A DNA stretch of 64,000 nt from Anisakis pegreffii (Eukaryota > Nematoda > Chromadorea > Rhabditida > Anisakidae), in NCBI GenBank assembly GCA_035041965.1, contig JAPYMA010000908.1, positions 310,001-374,000 on the forward strand, written 5' to 3'. Below, in pieces: positions 36,933 through 49,922 of the stretch (position 1 is the stretch's first letter; each line of letters opens with the position of its first letter). A program made the translations under genes and the position numbers. The notes below the pieces were generated by a model that had not been told where the DNA came from, did no database searches, and saw nothing but the letters and a program-made list of their open reading frames with translations.

Positions 36933-38582
36933 TTAGCCTTGCATTTCCTTCTGGAGCTCGGCTTTGACAGCAGGATCAAGTGCTGCAATGCAATAAGATT
37001 TAATGAATTTCTCTACTCAAATTTTTTAAATTTCAAAATGTCGGTTTTTTTGATGCATATCCTTTGCTTGATGCATAAAGTGACGCAAAAGAATTCTACT
37101 TCTTTTTCTACCAATTTAGATAGGTTTGAGGGTTGAAGGACACTGCTAAGTGAGAGCAAAAATGAACAATGATACTGCCGCTGTTGCTGCTGGACTCATG
37201 AGGTTATGATAATGATTATGAGCTTTCTATGCAACCTATTATGATCAAAACATATTAGTCAGAAAGATGTGATACAGGGATCTCTTTCCGGAGATCTGAA
37301 GATCAACGCACAAGCCAAAAGGCAGAAAGTTTTCAAGGGATCTGGAGTTTTGTGGCTGCTAATTTGCAAATATTCGATTAGGATCTCAAATTCCAGTCTT
37401 CCATTGCTTCTGCTAGACTTTTTGAGTTATATTTTGATGCATCATTCAAAAAGATCATGAAGATGGCAATGAGCATTAAAACACATACCTTGGAAGGCAG
37501 CGGCAAGTTGTCGTTGTTTCTCTCCAACTTTGAGGGCCCTGTTGCTGGCGATAGCGCTCAGTCGAGCGTCAGCAGCTTTGGCCGCTGGGGACAGCCGAGT
37601 CAACGATGCTTGATGTGCGGCCTCAGCTCGAGCTTTGCCTTGCTCCAACATTTGCTTGAATTTATTGAATTCAGCCTGAAAATGGATATTGTAACATTCG
37701 GTAGTAATCAACTGAAATCAGAGTATTCATGCATTCATCCAATCCTCGATGAACACTATTTGTATTTGGCATTGGGTACGTTTGAATGTTAAAGAACTGG
37801 TAAAAGGCAAAAATGGTTGTAGATATTTGCTTATACGCTGCCTACATGTACCGTATTTTAATTGAGTGAGCACAAGGTATGAAATTGCACGGAATATGAG
37901 TGGAATATTTCACATAATGTGCAAATGGTCTCATATTAATAGATCAATTATGCTGGCTGTTTGTTACATGTTAAAGAATCTCAACGTTGTTACTGCTGAC
38001 CGTATCTCTTTACAGCCCAGGAGATATTGAACTCGCAAGAACTGATTGCGACTAATAACTGACTCAGTAAGAGACGAATTTAAAGTGTGATCAGTTTCAT
38101 GACCAAACACTGATCAAACACGCTAAATAAAAATAGCCAGAAGGTGAAATGAACAGGAGTTTGGGAACGGAAAACAAGATTGCTAGTGATTTAGAAAAGT
38201 GGTAACCTCGGATAAAGTAACATCATAAATGTAATAAAGTATCTGCTCTGAAGGTCTTTCTTTCTTAAGAAGTCAAGATTCATAGAGAGCACTGTTTGCT
38301 AACACCTTGGTTAGGAAGCATCGGATGGATATAGAATCAACGAAAGTTAAGTCGTAAACTATTTCATCAATTCACCTGGACAGCACCTCCCTTGGAAGCT
38401 ACCCATTGCTCGATCTGAGCTTCGATTTCTGCTTCGGTTTTGTCTGGGGCGCCATTTGCCAGCTGTCTGAATTCAGCCTGAACGGCAGGTGGTGCGTTGG
38501 CCACGAATGGTGGAAGTGGTGGAGGACCTTGAGCGCTCACTGCGACTACGAAAACAGCAACGGCCAAGATGCAGAGCTTCAT
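36933..38582 (-). CDS. Ani s 9: SXP/RAL-2 (DUF148) secreted allergen Ani s 9
   Basis: Three exons: 38582-38376 (207 nt), 37675-37489 (187 nt), 36982-36933 (50 nt); 147 aa. Donors gtgaat and gtatgt, acceptors atccattttcag and attgcattgcag; phases 0 and 1. Signal peptide MKLCILAVAVFVVAVSAQ, then GPPPLPPFVANAPPAVQAEF, KTEAEIEAQIEQWVASKGG, an Ala/Arg/Gln-rich helical middle exon (SPAAKAADARLSAIASNRAL) and ALDPAVKAELQKEMQG at the end. The 147-aa length and sequence fit the Anisakis allergen Ani s 9 as I recall it. A spliced-leader-type acceptor (gataaatttcag) ends 23 nt before the ATG. It is the third paralogue of the cluster, the most basic of the three in the middle exon, and lies antisense within the receptor intron. 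The function in the worm is unknown. Confidence 0.9.
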
Positions 38583-41500
38583 TATGTTGAGGCAGTAATG
38601 TGTGCTGAAATTTATCTTACGATTAATACCGATACTTATGCTCATAATACCAACGTTAACAATGCTGATGGCGACAACAGAAAGTATTTAGAGTGTACTG
38701 CTCAAGATTACTTAATCCACAAATGTGGATTAAGATATCAGTTGGGTGTCGATATCACAAACGGTGTCGCTATCAAGAAATTGGGAGAAGCAAACTGTGG
38801 GGCGCAATTTCGAAAGAAAAGGTCAAAAATTCCGAGGCGACTGCGAAACTGATGAATCTTTGATAAATTGTCAAGTCGTATATCATTGAGTATCAATCAG
38901 ATCGAGTATGATTGGAAGGTAATCGAATCGAAGTCGAAGGCTAGCGCACACCGAGCACCTTTCAGGTGATCTGTTCACTCTGCAAATGTGCATCGGAGTC
39001 GCATCAATACACATTTATATAAATAATTTTCGATGACGCTACTGAATAATGCAATCATCATTATGAAATTATTATCGTTATCGTCGTCGTCATCATGAAA
39101 TATGGGAATGAATTATTTGTGTGTGATGATTGGTCGTGTGCTCTCTCGTCGCTTTCCTGATTCCACACAATCCACCATGACAAGAAGGCGGGGTTTTTCA
39201 GTTTGGTTCGAGTCACAATGCAGAAAGAAAACACCTCTTCGGCGGCATTTGTGAATCAACCAACTGAGGAATAGACAGGCATTTTTTGCGTCAATTGTTC
39301 TTTTTTCGTCATTATTGATGTATTTTCAATTAAGGTATTATCATCGTATTTGTCATTTTAATTGAGATATTTACTGAGTCTCTGTAACTGCGCTCTTTTC
39401 TTGAATGCGTAGATCCTTGTTATAACTTGCTTTCATTCACTTCGAGTCTTTCTCTTCATGTCTTGCTCGTCACTTTAGAAGTGAACAGAGAAGTTGGTTG
39501 TTGGGCGAATTGGGAATAAAGGAAACTTGCTTGGTGACGATGTTGATAACCACCGAATCAATTCAACTGAAAAGTCGTCGAGCGGTAAACAAGGAACGAA
39601 ACACACAAGAAGCACTAATAACAAAATGTGTGATGCATTACACCAATCAACTACTCACTGATTGGAAACTCATCAAAGAAGGTATAACCAGTTGCTTGAG
39701 TCATCTGGTTACACTTTAGATGCAGCACACATTATTTATCAAACAATTCAGTAAATTTGTCAATTCATTCATCTATTCGAGCTGTTCACCAAGAAATGAA
39801 AAAAACTAGGCGCAAAAAAATCCCATTTGATTCAGTTCGATTGAATTTGCTCAGTGATTTGGATGATTGTGCTCATTATGAGGCATGAGTTCGAACTTCC
39901 AACAGCGGTATTGTAAGGAACTTCAACGAACATCACTTTCATTGTTTGTTGTATTTTTGGTGTCATTTATGTCATCAGTTATTCCTGACTGATTTTCAGC
40001 ATGACACAGTTAATAAATGTGTTGTGACTCCAGAGGGATGGAACCAGAAAAAGGGAGAATGATCACGTTTGGAACATGATCTCTTTGCTCTTTGCTCTCC
40101 TCCCTGTGATTTGAGGTTCAGCCATAAGAGGAGGACTTAATTTGATCGTTTTGGGATGGTACTCATGCAAAAGTCATAATTGCTGAGCTCTCTGATGTTA
40201 AGCCGATGATGAAGTTATCCATGCAATTAGAATAATCGGTTGATTTCTAGACGGCTGAAGACTGAATTTGAAAATACAAAGTAAATTTTGATAATATTGC
40301 AGTTAAGAGTTTGGGAGAGAAAAACTATTGTACGCATTACATATGGAATGTTTGGAGAGTGGATGAGAGCACCACCACAAAGGGCATTCAAATTATCGTA
40401 ATTCGCATGATCCTGTTGTTGTGATTTCCTCAAATTATGATTTCTCCTCAATCAACTGGGAACCTTTCAATTCGGTTTGTATAGAAGGATTAGAATTTTG
40501 AGATAGAAATGAGCAAAAAGTCGACGATGAGCAATGGCAGGAAAGGACAAAAAATATCTTCCATATGATTTCTTAAAGAAATCAGAAAATTGATCACTGC
40601 AGACGCCAAAAAACCGAATTTTTATTGTGTGGAAATACCAAAAGGTAATGATTAACAAAAGCAACAATATTGCGGATGATAAAAATAGCAATCATAATAT
40701 TTTTATTTGCAAGTTGAATTTGACCGTGATTTCGCTGACTCATCGCAGGGAAAGAGTGCTGAAAAAGCTGGTTCTGAGCGATCACATAACCACAATTCGC
40801 CGAGTTGAAGAAGCAGTAAATCTTGAACTGGAATTTTAAGAACACTATAACAAAAACATCAACAACTTGAATCAGCGAACAACCTGAATTATTTTGATCA
40901 AATGATCACGTTTGCAAATTTGAACATAAAATGACGACAACCTTGAAAATGTTGCTTTTTTTTGCTATGGACGGACCAGAAAAGACTAGCAGAAGTTTTT
41001 TCGAGAAAATTTGATTAACTTGAGAGTGATTATGATTGTAAGTTCGACAACTTAACAACTTGAGTGAGCAACTTGACTTTGTGAGTTAATTTTGATTGAT
41101 AGTTGCTGTTCAAGCATTAGTTATGTGATGGATCAAAGCAGTAAGCAGCTCTAAAAGAGTGAAGATAGTTGATTTTCAAATTGTTCTGAGATTGTACTGC
41201 TGAAGAGAGTTATCTGAGCATCATCAGTTCCCTTATAATCACTGCTACTCCTTATCAATGATAGTAAAAGCATGAACTTAGCTGTCTATCACTGTATTAT
41301 CTGTATTATCCCGAATATATCTACAAAACTGATAAGATGATGTGAATCGATTTCGACATGTTATTTTAGTGATTATTTTGATAAATCTGTTGTTATTGTG
41401 TCTCGATTACCCCATTAGATTTTATTTGGTGTTATTGTAATAACCGTTGTTATTATGGTTGTTAGTTTAGTTGCTGATAAAATTAGCTATTGGAATAACA

Positions 41501-42193
41501 ATGTTATTGTTATTTTTGGTGTAGAACAATAACAATGTTATGGGTATTGTTTTTATCAATTTCAATCACTATTGTGATCGCTTTTTTGTGATTAATCGTT
41601 AAGGAATTACTTGTTTTTAATACCATTTAAAGAGTTGTCTGCTTATTTTGAGTGAAGAAACATCGTTGTCTTGTTGTCATTGTATGACGAATGATGTGAC
41701 TGGATCGAAATAGAAGCTGTCATTAATATCAATAATAAGAAGACAATAAAACAACCGAACCTAAACTGGTTCCAACACTTGAATAAATTAGGGACTGGAA
41801 CTCATCAACGTAAAAATGATGTCATTTCGACTGAAATTACCGAATACCCCCTCCCACCCGCAAAAAAATAATTTTTTAGCGATCTGATTGTAAGAATTGT
41901 ATTTTGGCGATGAATTTTTCACTCGAGGAAATCGTACTCCCCATACAATACATCATCTGAATGACGTAAATTTGTGATCAGTTTGCGTCGATTAATTAGG
42001 CGAGTTCGAATTCGGCGAAGTCCAGTCATGACGCTGTAATCATTTATATCTTGTTGATTGTCCGGTGAGATGATGACGTGCGTGATTCAGCTAGTTTCAA
42101 ATATCATGATGTTTAGATAGTTTAAGATTGATTACATAAGATTTTTTAGACATCACCGTGATGCATTGTCGATTTATCAGTGCTCTTTTTCAG
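38583..42193. other. Spacer from Ani s 9 to receptor S1 exon
   Basis: Upstream of the Ani s 9 ATG is a TATA-like atttatataaat at about 39010-39021, on the promoter side for the minus strand but over 400 bp away. The rest is AT-rich, with gttattgtt-type repeats at 41390-41560. No gene seen. Confidence 0.4.
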
Positions 42194-45100
42194 CTTGGAA
42201 ATTGGACTGAAAAACGAGGATGGGTGTTCGACAAACGTTTTCAGAACAAATGGGAATTCGAAATCGACCCGGACGCAGAAACTCTCGAAGGCTTAACGCT
42301 GCGCGTTGTCGTTTATTTGGTAAGGCTTATGAATGAGATTCTAGCAGGAGAATTTAATAGTGGGATTGCTGGTGAAAATGAGGTTTTGTGAAATGGAATA
42401 ATCGGCAAGTTCGATCTTGCTGACCGAAAAGATATCATATCGTTCGAGGTCAACCAAAACGACCAATTACCAGTAATTGTGCACTGATGAATGGTGAATA
42501 TTTTGATGGTTCGCATATTAATAGAAAAGCATCGCATAAGTCGATGACGTTGAATGACAGTGAGCTCATTTGGAATGTCGTTTGACCCACACTCATAATG
42601 TTTGGAATGTAAAGTTAAAGTAATCAAATTTGTAAACGGTTTACACAGTAAAGTATTGGTCAAAAACTCTAAAACTCTTGAAAAATTTATAAACGCAACG
42701 TGGAAAATGGCCGAAAGCTCGATAATTTTCATTGGGAAACGACATACGATTCGAGCAGCTCGTTATCTATTGCTGAGGAAGTCAGTATTTTCAAAAATTC
42801 GAAGTTGTCTCAATTCTGAACGATATCTTTAAAAATTGGACGTTGGTCGAGTTGTTAGCTAACGACCTTACAAACCTTACGTGTCCAACCTTACAACTAG
42901 CTGCAATTTACGACTTTGCGATGTTTCGGTTTTAAAATCAAAGTCATAGAGCATATCCAATGATCAACAAGTAAACACATTTCAGAGCAAAATTCAAAAT
43001 CAGAGAACTATACTTCAACGTTATCGTTCCCCATCGCTGGATATGTACTTTAAAAATTGAATTGATAATTGATGATGAAATTATTCGCAAATTGTCAAGG
43101 ACAATGGCATCACCAGAACCGAAACAGTCTCACTGACTATAACATTAATATCGCTATATTAATAGTTGTAATAGCAAACACGGCGAGAATATTAATGAAA
43201 ATAAAAATAATAATAGTAATAATAATAACAACAATAATGATGACAGCAATAGTAATAGTAATAGTAATATTAGTAAGCATATTAACAAAAAGCAGTAGTG
43301 ATGATGATATTGATAGTAGCAGTTCTAATAATAATAAAAATCATGACAATACCGATAGTAATGGTACCAATTAAAATACCAATGTAACAATAGTGGCATA
43401 GATGGAAATGTGTAATACGCATCAAAATCACGCATCATTACATAATTTGCTAGATTGCCTTGATTGAATATTTTTCAAATTAGCCGGTATGAATTCGTTA
43501 ATGCGAAAAACTTATTGAAGGAAGAACCGTTCGTGATGAAAACAACAAGCAATGCGATTGGTTACGAGGGCTTTTGTATTGATTTGTTGATTGAAATGTC
43601 AAGAATCCTCAAATTCGATTTCAAAATTATTGAGGTTTTGGACGGTACTTATGGGATCGAGGTTAGCAGACGCAGTGATTTAGATTAATTTTGATCAAAC
43701 AAAAATCTTGAATCTTGTGTTGATGTTTATTTTGGATGCTCGGATTATCATGATGCCATGGATTAGTATGGTAGCTTACAAGCTGGTGAAGTATTCATTG
43801 CTTGTCTTTAACGGATTACTTGTTTAAGGATGAAACAGGGAAATGGAATGGACTTATCGGAGTTCTTCAGAGGCGTGAGGCTGATCTGTCGGTTTCAGCT
43901 GTCACCATTACGTATAGCCGTGCCGAAGTTATTGGTAAGTGCATATGAGTGCGATTGCAATCATGGAACACTTAATCGGTTGAGTGCCATCGAAGGAATA
44001 CAATCTTGAGGATTAACTATCATGAGATTAGAGACTTGAACATGAGATTTTAAGCAGAATTTTGGTACTTACAACGAAAACGTGGTATGAATGCGTTGAC
44101 ATAAGCAGTGAATAGGTATTGATAGAACTGAAGCTGAATGGAAATTTACAATTAGATATTAATCCAATCTTTTCCGCTTTTGACTTGAAAGACAGTGGCT
44201 TGATCGTATTTCAGAGTTACAGTTAACCGACTGACTCTACTTTTGGCTTCACATCAAGCTTTTTGCTTGAGCATTACAAATTTTGGATTTAATTTTGGAT
44301 TTATTCGCAGATTTCACATTGCCCTTCATGCATTTGGGAATATCGATTCTGCTGGCAAAGTCAACGGATCTTCCTGAGAAGAGTGATCTCTTTACATTCT
44401 TACAACCGTTGTCTTTCTCGGTTTGGATGTCACTGATGGTGTCGTATTTTGTCGTCTCGTGTACAATGTGGTTATTGGCGAAATTCAGTCCTTATGAATG
44501 GTTTGTTTGTTAGTATTCTAAGGAAATGAATAAGAAAATCAACTATGTCAAAGAGGTTCGGAATAATTGTACCTCTGAAAGGTTCGAAGTAAAACAAGAT
44601 CATCGTAACGATCAAATACGATCGAAATGAACTGTTTGAGTAGAAAGGTTGAATGAATAACGTTTGAGACTGTATCAAGACAGTGAAATGCAGTTGATAA
44701 TTACAATTACAATGGATAATCAGTTGTAAGATACGAACTCAATAGAAATGGAACAATTACAGCTAATGAAGCCAACGGATTAAATATCACGCAATTGGGA
44801 ATCGTTAATTCAGGTACGATATTCAGCGAATCGACAATCGCGATCGAAGTATGGACGGACATAAAAACCAGTTCAGTATTTTGAACAGCTTATGGTTTTC
44901 GATCGGAAGTCTTATGCAACAAGGGTCCGACGTTATTCCTCGAGCTGCAGCCACCCGAATTGTTGCGGTATTTTGGTGAGTGAACTGATTGGAATCACTT
45001 TTGATATGCTGCTGTATCTGTGAGAGAGTTTAGATACTCAATGTAATACCTATAATTGATCACATCATGATCAGAGTTATCATCACTGATCTGATGGTAT

Positions 45101-48100
45101 TTCAATAACGTGTTTGCTTGTAATGGCAGTTACATTGATAAAAGGGTACCCGGTCAATCTGCCTAAAGACATTTTGTCTAACGGACAGTTTACCTAACGG
45201 ACAGTTTGCCTAACTTACGATTTTTTAATGGATATTTCGCCTAATAGGCAAATTGTTCCTTAGGCAAACTGTCCATTAACCAAACCATCCGTTAGGCAAA
45301 CTGTCCGTTAGGCAAAATGTCCCTAGGCAGATTGACCGGTCACGGATGATAGTGGTGTAAGATGAAATAGCGATCACAGCAATAATAATATATGATAGTG
45401 ATGATGACAATAATGAAGAGAAATAATCTTAACAAAACGATAGCATTTCCGAGGATGACACCAGTAATGTAGCGATAAACTTGTATATAGTTTGAATGTT
45501 GATTGAAGATTTCGTTTCAAATAGCTACAACGATTCAAAATTTCAAGGTGGATGTATACGCTAATCATCATTTCCTCCTACACAGCTCAATTGGCCGCTT
45601 TCTTGACAGTTGAACGAATGACAACTCCTGTGGAAAGTACCAGCGATCTTGCGTCGCAACAGAAAATCAAATACGGCACTTTGAAGGGTGGCTCAACAAT
45701 GAATTTCTTCCGCGAATCAAAAATACCAATCTATGAGAGAATGTATTCATTTATTTGATTAGCAATTATAATTTGTTATCTTCTAAAAGCAATGAGCAAT
45801 TTTTTAATAGTTCCACTCGGAAACTATTCGATTGAGGTCCTCCACCCGATGAATCATGCTCTGACGGAGTCCCGTCTTGATCAAAATGTTGCTCCTGGAC
45901 GAGCCCTAATAACGACCCATTCTGGGCCAAACCTCATATTATTGAACAGTGTTATGTTCGTTCCTTTGCATCTCATTTTTCAGTGATACTCACGAAAATG
46001 AGGAAATTCTATCTTTAATGAATCTCGCTTGTATATTCTGCTTTTTTGATCTCTAGAGGAATCAGAGATAAGACCTGACTGAACATTTTCGCTCAAAAAT
46101 CTCCATATATCGGGGTAACCCATGATTCAGGTTCCCAATTCTTGTACAGGTGGTCAATAATGCAATCAACAACACCTACTGTGTTCGTGAATAGTAGTCG
46201 CGAAGGAATTGCACGAGCTAAAGCAGGTAATTACGCGTACATGATGGAATCGTCAATGTTGGAATATTACATGGCAAGAGATTGTCAGTTGCAGGCCATC
46301 GGAGGTTTGCTTGACTCAAAGGTTTGACATTATCTTATTATACTTCGATTTAGCCTCGATGATGTTTGATCAGCTTGGTTTGATCTGCTATACGAAACCC
46401 TTTGAGCAGTGTCGAGAGCTGAACTAAAACATTTGAAAATCCAGATGAATCTCTTTGAAAATTCAATATAGAAGGACAATGACAACTTTGATAACGACGT
46501 TGGTGCATGACATTTTAATGTTGCTCTCTGCAAGTAAACCAACCACCATTGTGTTCGCGTCCTTAGAAGAAATTCGCTATTCTGGAAGTACCAAGCCTTT
46601 GATAATTGGCATCGGATAGCTAACGAGATTTGCTATGGTATTCGAGAAGCACAGAACGAGGCCTACGTTTTGTGCTTGATATCCAATCATGGGATATACT
46701 CTCTATTCTATGTTTATGTCTGTCGTGAGGAGATCGCAAACATCTTGATTCCCTCTAATCCTTACCTATACCATTCGTGAGGAGCGCTGAATGAGTTACA
46801 TTTGTAAGTGAGTTAAAAAGGTCAGCAGCACATCGGATACAGTGACAATGAGGTTCGGAAAATTTTTTCTTGAAAATGAGAGTAATTTCGAGCCAACAAT
46901 GTTCTCATATTTATGCAGAACCTGAAAAGTTTTATCAAGGAGGTTTTTCAGGGCTACGGAATTGCTTTACCGAAAGGATCACCACTCCGACATTTGCTGT
47001 CACAAACTGTGCTTCAGCTTCAAGAGCGGACTATACTTGAAGCACTGAAAATGAAATGGTGGAAAGATAAAAGTGGTGAATTATAGATTATAAACAGACT
47101 TCCATTAACTTTTTTATTCGTCTGAAACTTTTGCTTCAAACGATGTGAAAACTGGATTCATCGTAGCATTTCAAAGTGATCCATGGATGGTTTTGTAGAA
47201 CTCATACTGATTTCGAAATCTGTTTCCAAATTAGCTCACGTTTTGCAAGAACAAATTATAGGTGGTTGGAGGAATCATTGATTGAGTCTAACTTCTGCTA
47301 TCATTCATATGGCTTTGGAATGATCTTAAAGATATGACCGTCACAAGTCAAGCATTTCAGGAGTCGTATCATGTGCTGAAACCAAAGAGGAGCGAATCAC
47401 ATCATCTTTTCAAAACATTTTTGGTATTTTCTATATTCTCATCACCGGACTCATCATTGCTATTCTGCTTGCGATTGGTGAATATTGTATTGAGTCGCGA
47501 AACGATTCTTATCGCTTGAATTTAACACTGATTGGAAAAATAAGGTTAGAGTCTTGTGAAGATATGAAATTGAAACCATAAACTTCCACGAAAATTCCGA
47601 AAACGGCAAGACTAACGACAAAACAATGAGTGAACCACTTGAAAAAACGGGTTTTTGATGAGGCGACTGAAAACAGCTTCTTAAAATGTCGCTTTGGATA
47701 CCGATGAAATAAATCTGTTGGGTTGTTCAGGCAGTGGCCATTTAATTAGTTAAGAAATTATTATTAATACTGTATTTTTTCAGTGCATTTTCTCAGCAAG
47801 TATTTGCCGAATTGAGCCTAATCCTAGGCTTACATCGAAGCCTATGTCTAACCGTTAAACTCACTGCTGAGCCTAAGTTCCCCATTCCTGAACAACTGCA
47901 AAATGCGTAGTCTTTGTAATTATATTGAGATCATTTTGAGCATTGAATGATACCTGTAGGTAATAGCGGAAAATTTCAGAAATTGGTTCAATGGACTTTG
48001 TGAAACGTCGAAGTTTGAAAAGAAACGACGGAAACTGCGCAATATACAACTGGATACTGTTCAAGAGACTGACGGGTCAGTGCTAGACGATACTCTTTCT

Positions 48101-48881
48101 TGGGTGCTTCACCTGATAATTCAGTCAGTTTGCAATAATTAAATCCAAAGACACTCTTATGCAATCACGCGAAGAACTGGAAGCGTAAATGAGTAATGGC
48201 TGCTGATGGGCCAAATTTTTGATCACGTCTGATAGAATAGTTTTCATAATGAACAATGAAACAGATAGAATGTGATTGTTGTCACGTAGAGCTCAGTCAG
48301 CACGTAATGAAAGTTTGTGTAATCACACGAATCTGATTTACGAGAATCTATATGAAGTACATTAGATTTGTGCTATTGATGTAGTCATCTGCTTCTTCAA
48401 ACCATCAATTGGAAACAATTGAGTTGTTTTTACTATTTCTCTACATTGATTCCCTATTTCAATGCATCAATTTCGCCTTCAACGCTCGTCAGTGCTTGAA
48501 TCCCAATGAGAAGAGACTAGAAAGAGGATGCATCATTATGCATGAAAATGATGGACTCATATTAAGTTTATTTTCTGCGTCGCCTGCTCAGTGCAATTTG
48601 ATACACATTATTGTTGGCTGTTGTTTAAATTGTTGGGAATTTCAGATTTTTGTGGCATTTTCAGTTGCTTTCTTGATCAAAATTGAAACTTTATGATTTT
48701 TTTCAGAGCATTATGTCAACTGAATCGAGCTTCCATTCATCGCCGACGCAAAAGACAGCGTTCGAAAGAAGTGATAATACCGTATAATCAAGTTCACCGT
48801 CTTAGTCGTATGCTGCCGATGGGTGATGAGATTCTTATGAGGAATCGCATGTCGATTGCTTCTGAATCAACATTTCACTAG
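42194..48881 (+). CDS. Ionotropic glutamate receptor: S1, pore, S2, TM4
   Basis: 3' part of the receptor begun at 12968. Exons: 42194-42319, 43521-43661, 43829-43934, 44311-44500, 44814-44975, 45548-45742, 46150-46321, 46952-47075, 47361-47544, 48707-48881 (TAG); every phase agrees. Seen: [11 protein letters not shown]1 [34 protein letters not shown] with the glutamate-binding Arg; TM1 [20 protein letters not shown]; re-entrant pore [18 protein letters not shown] with genomic Gln at the Q/R site; TM3 [20 protein letters not shown]2 GSTMNFF and YAYMMESSM carrying the binding Thr/Ser region and Glu; TM4 [20 protein letters not shown]; basic tail RRRKRQRSK ending ASESTFH. It is a glutamate-gated cation channel subunit of the kainate/AMPA class; kainate-like is favoured by MQQGSD. 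The acceptor at 43520 (attgaag) is weak. With the upstream exons the protein is about 840 aa before the missing N-terminus, normal for the family. Confidence 0.9.
43200..43275. repeat. (aat/agt)n microsatellite in receptor intron
   Basis: Runs of aataataatagtaataataa and agtaatagtaatagtaata within the intron between 42319 and 43521; triplet expansion that gives a misleading low-complexity open frame. Confidence 0.65.
45144..45345. repeat. ttaggcaa hairpin element, copy 3
   Basis: About 200 bp in a receptor intron. Left end gggtacccggtcaatctgcc, right end ggcagattgaccggtcacgg; internal units ttaggcaaactgtccg and cctaacggacagtttacc. It is the best-preserved copy, with terminal inverted repeats of about 20 bp and no coding capacity. 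It has the same orientation as copy 1 and the opposite orientation to copy 2. Confidence 0.7.
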
Positions 48882-48924
48882 TTAATCTAAAAATTCACAT
48901 TGATCAATGAATTTGTCGAATTTT

Positions 48925-48930
48925 AATAAA
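48925..48930 (+). promoter_or_regulatory. Poly(A) signal AATAAA of receptor gene
   Basis: ttttaataaatatt, 44 nt past the receptor stop codon at 48881; the canonical hexamer and spacing support the end of the gene. Confidence 0.6.
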
Positions 48931-49884
48931 TATTACAATGGTCTATGATTACCATTGAAGTTGCGTTATTCATGCCGTTGTAAATTTACATTCAATCGTG
49001 CAATTCAGTGCTGTTCACCTCTGCGCGAATGATCAACTGCAGATAAGTAATATGGAATTCAGGATGGTTATATCCAAACCGCTGGTGTAATCAAATCTAA
49101 TCATTATATCGATAATTTCATTGCATTGTTTAGTATAATATTTCAAGCTTGATTTCAAGCGAGTTTTCAGAGTGGTGCCTGTCAGAATAGTAAATTTATA
49201 ACACCGTAGATACTGCTTGGGAATAAAGAGCATCAAGTTCAAGCTACATGTGATGTCAGCTTAGATCAGCGAACTTATAATATTTTGGTGCTGTCGAATT
49301 GAGATGATAATCAACTATCGGGAAAGTAATGTATCTATTATCGGATGTCTAGACGGACCCATGATCACTTCAAGAGATGAAGCGTACTTTCAGCGCTCAC
49401 TCAATATAGCCGAGTGATTTCATTATGCCGTCAAGCTGAACATATGATCGATGTATCTGCTGATCAGTAATGCATCACCAATGAAATATCACGAGTACTG
49501 TTTTCAACTCATTTTTGTTTTTTTCGCCATCCAGACGGCTGATTCTAATTATCAAGAAAGCAATAATGATTTATGTTGTTGATGATTACACCACAGTTTA
49601 AGCACAGAATAATGTACTTACATTTCAACAACACTCTCATAAACTAATGATAAACCTGAAGATTATGAGTTTCCGCACTGAAATTGTTACTTGAGCAAAA
49701 CGATTTCTATGTCGTAGACTTCAACATGTTTACAGAATTGTTACACATATATTATACGTTTGGTTAATGAAATTTGTCCTCAAGAAACGACTTTCTAATC
49801 AGTGATTTCCAACAATCTATTTCTAATGATTTCCAACCGACGAAAATCAGGGTGGAAAATGATACATCAGAGCGCATTCTCACG

Positions 49885-49922
49885 CATATGGTGCATCTAA
49901 ATGCGTTTTGATGCACCATATG
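49885..49922. repeat. 13-bp palindrome with 12-nt loop
   Basis: Arms catatggtgcatc (49885-49897) and gatgcaccatatg (49910-49922) around taaatgcgtttt; outside them further near-complementary bases (cacg / gggtg). Intergenic. Confidence 0.65.

Larger units (their letters stand above)
17321..42193 (+). other. 24.9-kb receptor intron hosting three antisense genes
   Basis: The donor aag|gtaggtg at 17321 and the acceptor ctctttttcag ending at 42193 are both in phase 0. They join ..INGEIVK to [10 protein letters not shown].., the expected boundary between the amino-terminal domain and the S1 linker of an iGluR. The intron contains the Ani s 8, Ani s 5 and Ani s 9 genes on the minus strand, two copies of the ttaggcaa element, a long fold-back and many simple repeats. 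No other gene was supported in its gene-free stretches (17321-22657, 24631-28827, 31268-36932, 38583-42193). Confidence 0.75.

Noticed and set aside
43069..43374. Plus-strand 101-codon frame, Ile/Asn rich
   Set aside because: Translation of an aat/agt microsatellite in a receptor intron.
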